NCBI GenBank assembly: GCA_937894675.1
Contig: CALCQO010000042.1
Coordinates: 1-5,911 of the forward strand
Reading direction: 5' to 3'
DNA: 5,911 bases
Source of the DNA: an uncultured Clostridia bacterium
Lineage (GTDB): Bacteria; Bacillota; Clostridia; Christensenellales; Aristaeellaceae
The notes under the pieces were generated by a model that saw nothing but the letters and a program-made list of their open reading frames with translations, was not told where the DNA came from and searched no databases. Below are positions 5,859-5,911 of this stretch, one piece after another. Position numbers and translations under genes: made by a program. The stretch's first letter is position 1, and every line of letters starts with the position of its first letter.

Positions 5859-5911
5859 TGACCTGCCCCCCAATCCTTGTACCAGTCCGAGAGTTAGTTG
5901 AGATATAATCA
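5859..5911. mobile_element. Possible end of an IS3-like insertion sequence, cut by the window edge
   Basis: TGACCTGCCCCCC (5859-5871), followed by AATCCTTGTACCAGT, resembles the TG-starting, C-run terminal inverted repeats of IS3-family elements, as I remember them. The AT-rich sequence stops there and TATAAT at 5904-5909 could serve a transposase gene outside the window. No transposase coding sequence and no second inverted repeat are visible, so this rests on resemblance alone, and which end (left or right) cannot be decided. Confidence 0.3.

Larger units (their letters stand above)
5599..5911. other. 313-base gene-free region, GC-rich to AT-rich transition
   Basis: No reading frame with a ribosome binding site and recognisable product was found on either strand. 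GC content falls from that of the ATPase gene to about 42% (25/60) at 5641-5700 and 20% (12/60) at 5761-5820, then rises at a GC-rich block near 5860. The stretch contains a half-terminator-like sequence (5637-5654), a hairpin (5725-5764), weak AT-rich promoter-like patterns near 5785-5813 that cannot be told from background, and a possible insertion-sequence end (from 5859). Confidence 0.7.

Noticed and set aside
5877..5909. TTGTAC and TATAAT as a promoter reading off the right edge
   Set aside because: The spacer is 21 bases, too long for a normal sigma-A promoter; TATAAT alone is kept only as weak support for the insertion-sequence idea.
1..5911. CRISPR array, tRNA or rRNA genes
   Set aside because: No regularly spaced repeats and no tRNA-like cloverleaf or rRNA sequence were recognised by eye on either strand.

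Overview
The window looks like a GC-rich stretch of chromosome from an anaerobic, probably gut-associated member of the Clostridia (Oscillospiraceae/Ruminococcaceae-like). The basis is the strong AGGAGG-type ribosome binding sites, a TTG start, a peptidoglycan-binding repeat protein, a DUF3788 protein and a Clostridia-style polar amino acid ABC transporter. No rRNA or other strict taxonomic marker is present, so this is inference.

Layout. (1) Positions 2-238 hold the 3' end of a gene whose product ends in a peptidoglycan-binding domain, closed by a strong intrinsic terminator (245-283). (2) Positions 308-2500 encode a large exported protein: a signal peptide, a region resembling beta-propeller repeats, then an extracellular solute-binding-like region with a coiled coil near the C-terminus. 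It starts at TTG, only 24 bases after the terminator's T-run. A DUF3788 gene (2523-2948) follows after 22 bases, so the two are probably one transcript, ended by a 15-bp hairpin (2997-3030). (3) Positions 3130-5598 encode a complete polar amino acid ABC importer: solute-binding protein, permease and ATPase, in that order. A 246-base gap rich in stem-loops separates the binding-protein gene from the permease gene, while the permease and ATPase genes are only 15 bases apart. (4) Positions 5599-5911 contain no gene. They hold what looks like half of a terminator, an abrupt drop in GC content, an 11-bp hairpin, and, at the right edge, a sequence resembling the terminal inverted repeat of an IS3-like insertion sequence whose body lies outside the window.

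How the genes work together. The binding protein captures an amino acid outside the membrane and delivers it to the permease (probably a homodimer, since only one permease gene is present), with transport powered by the ATPase. The stem-loops after the binding-protein gene would fit the common need for more binding protein than membrane components. The upstream pair (exported solute-binding-like protein plus DUF3788) has no permease or ATPase beside it and its role is unknown.

No clearly new multi-gene system is visible. The observations most worth a second look are the composite 730-residue exported protein, the terminator-to-start squeeze in front of it, the structured gap inside the transporter operon, and the composition break and possible mobile-element edge at the right end.
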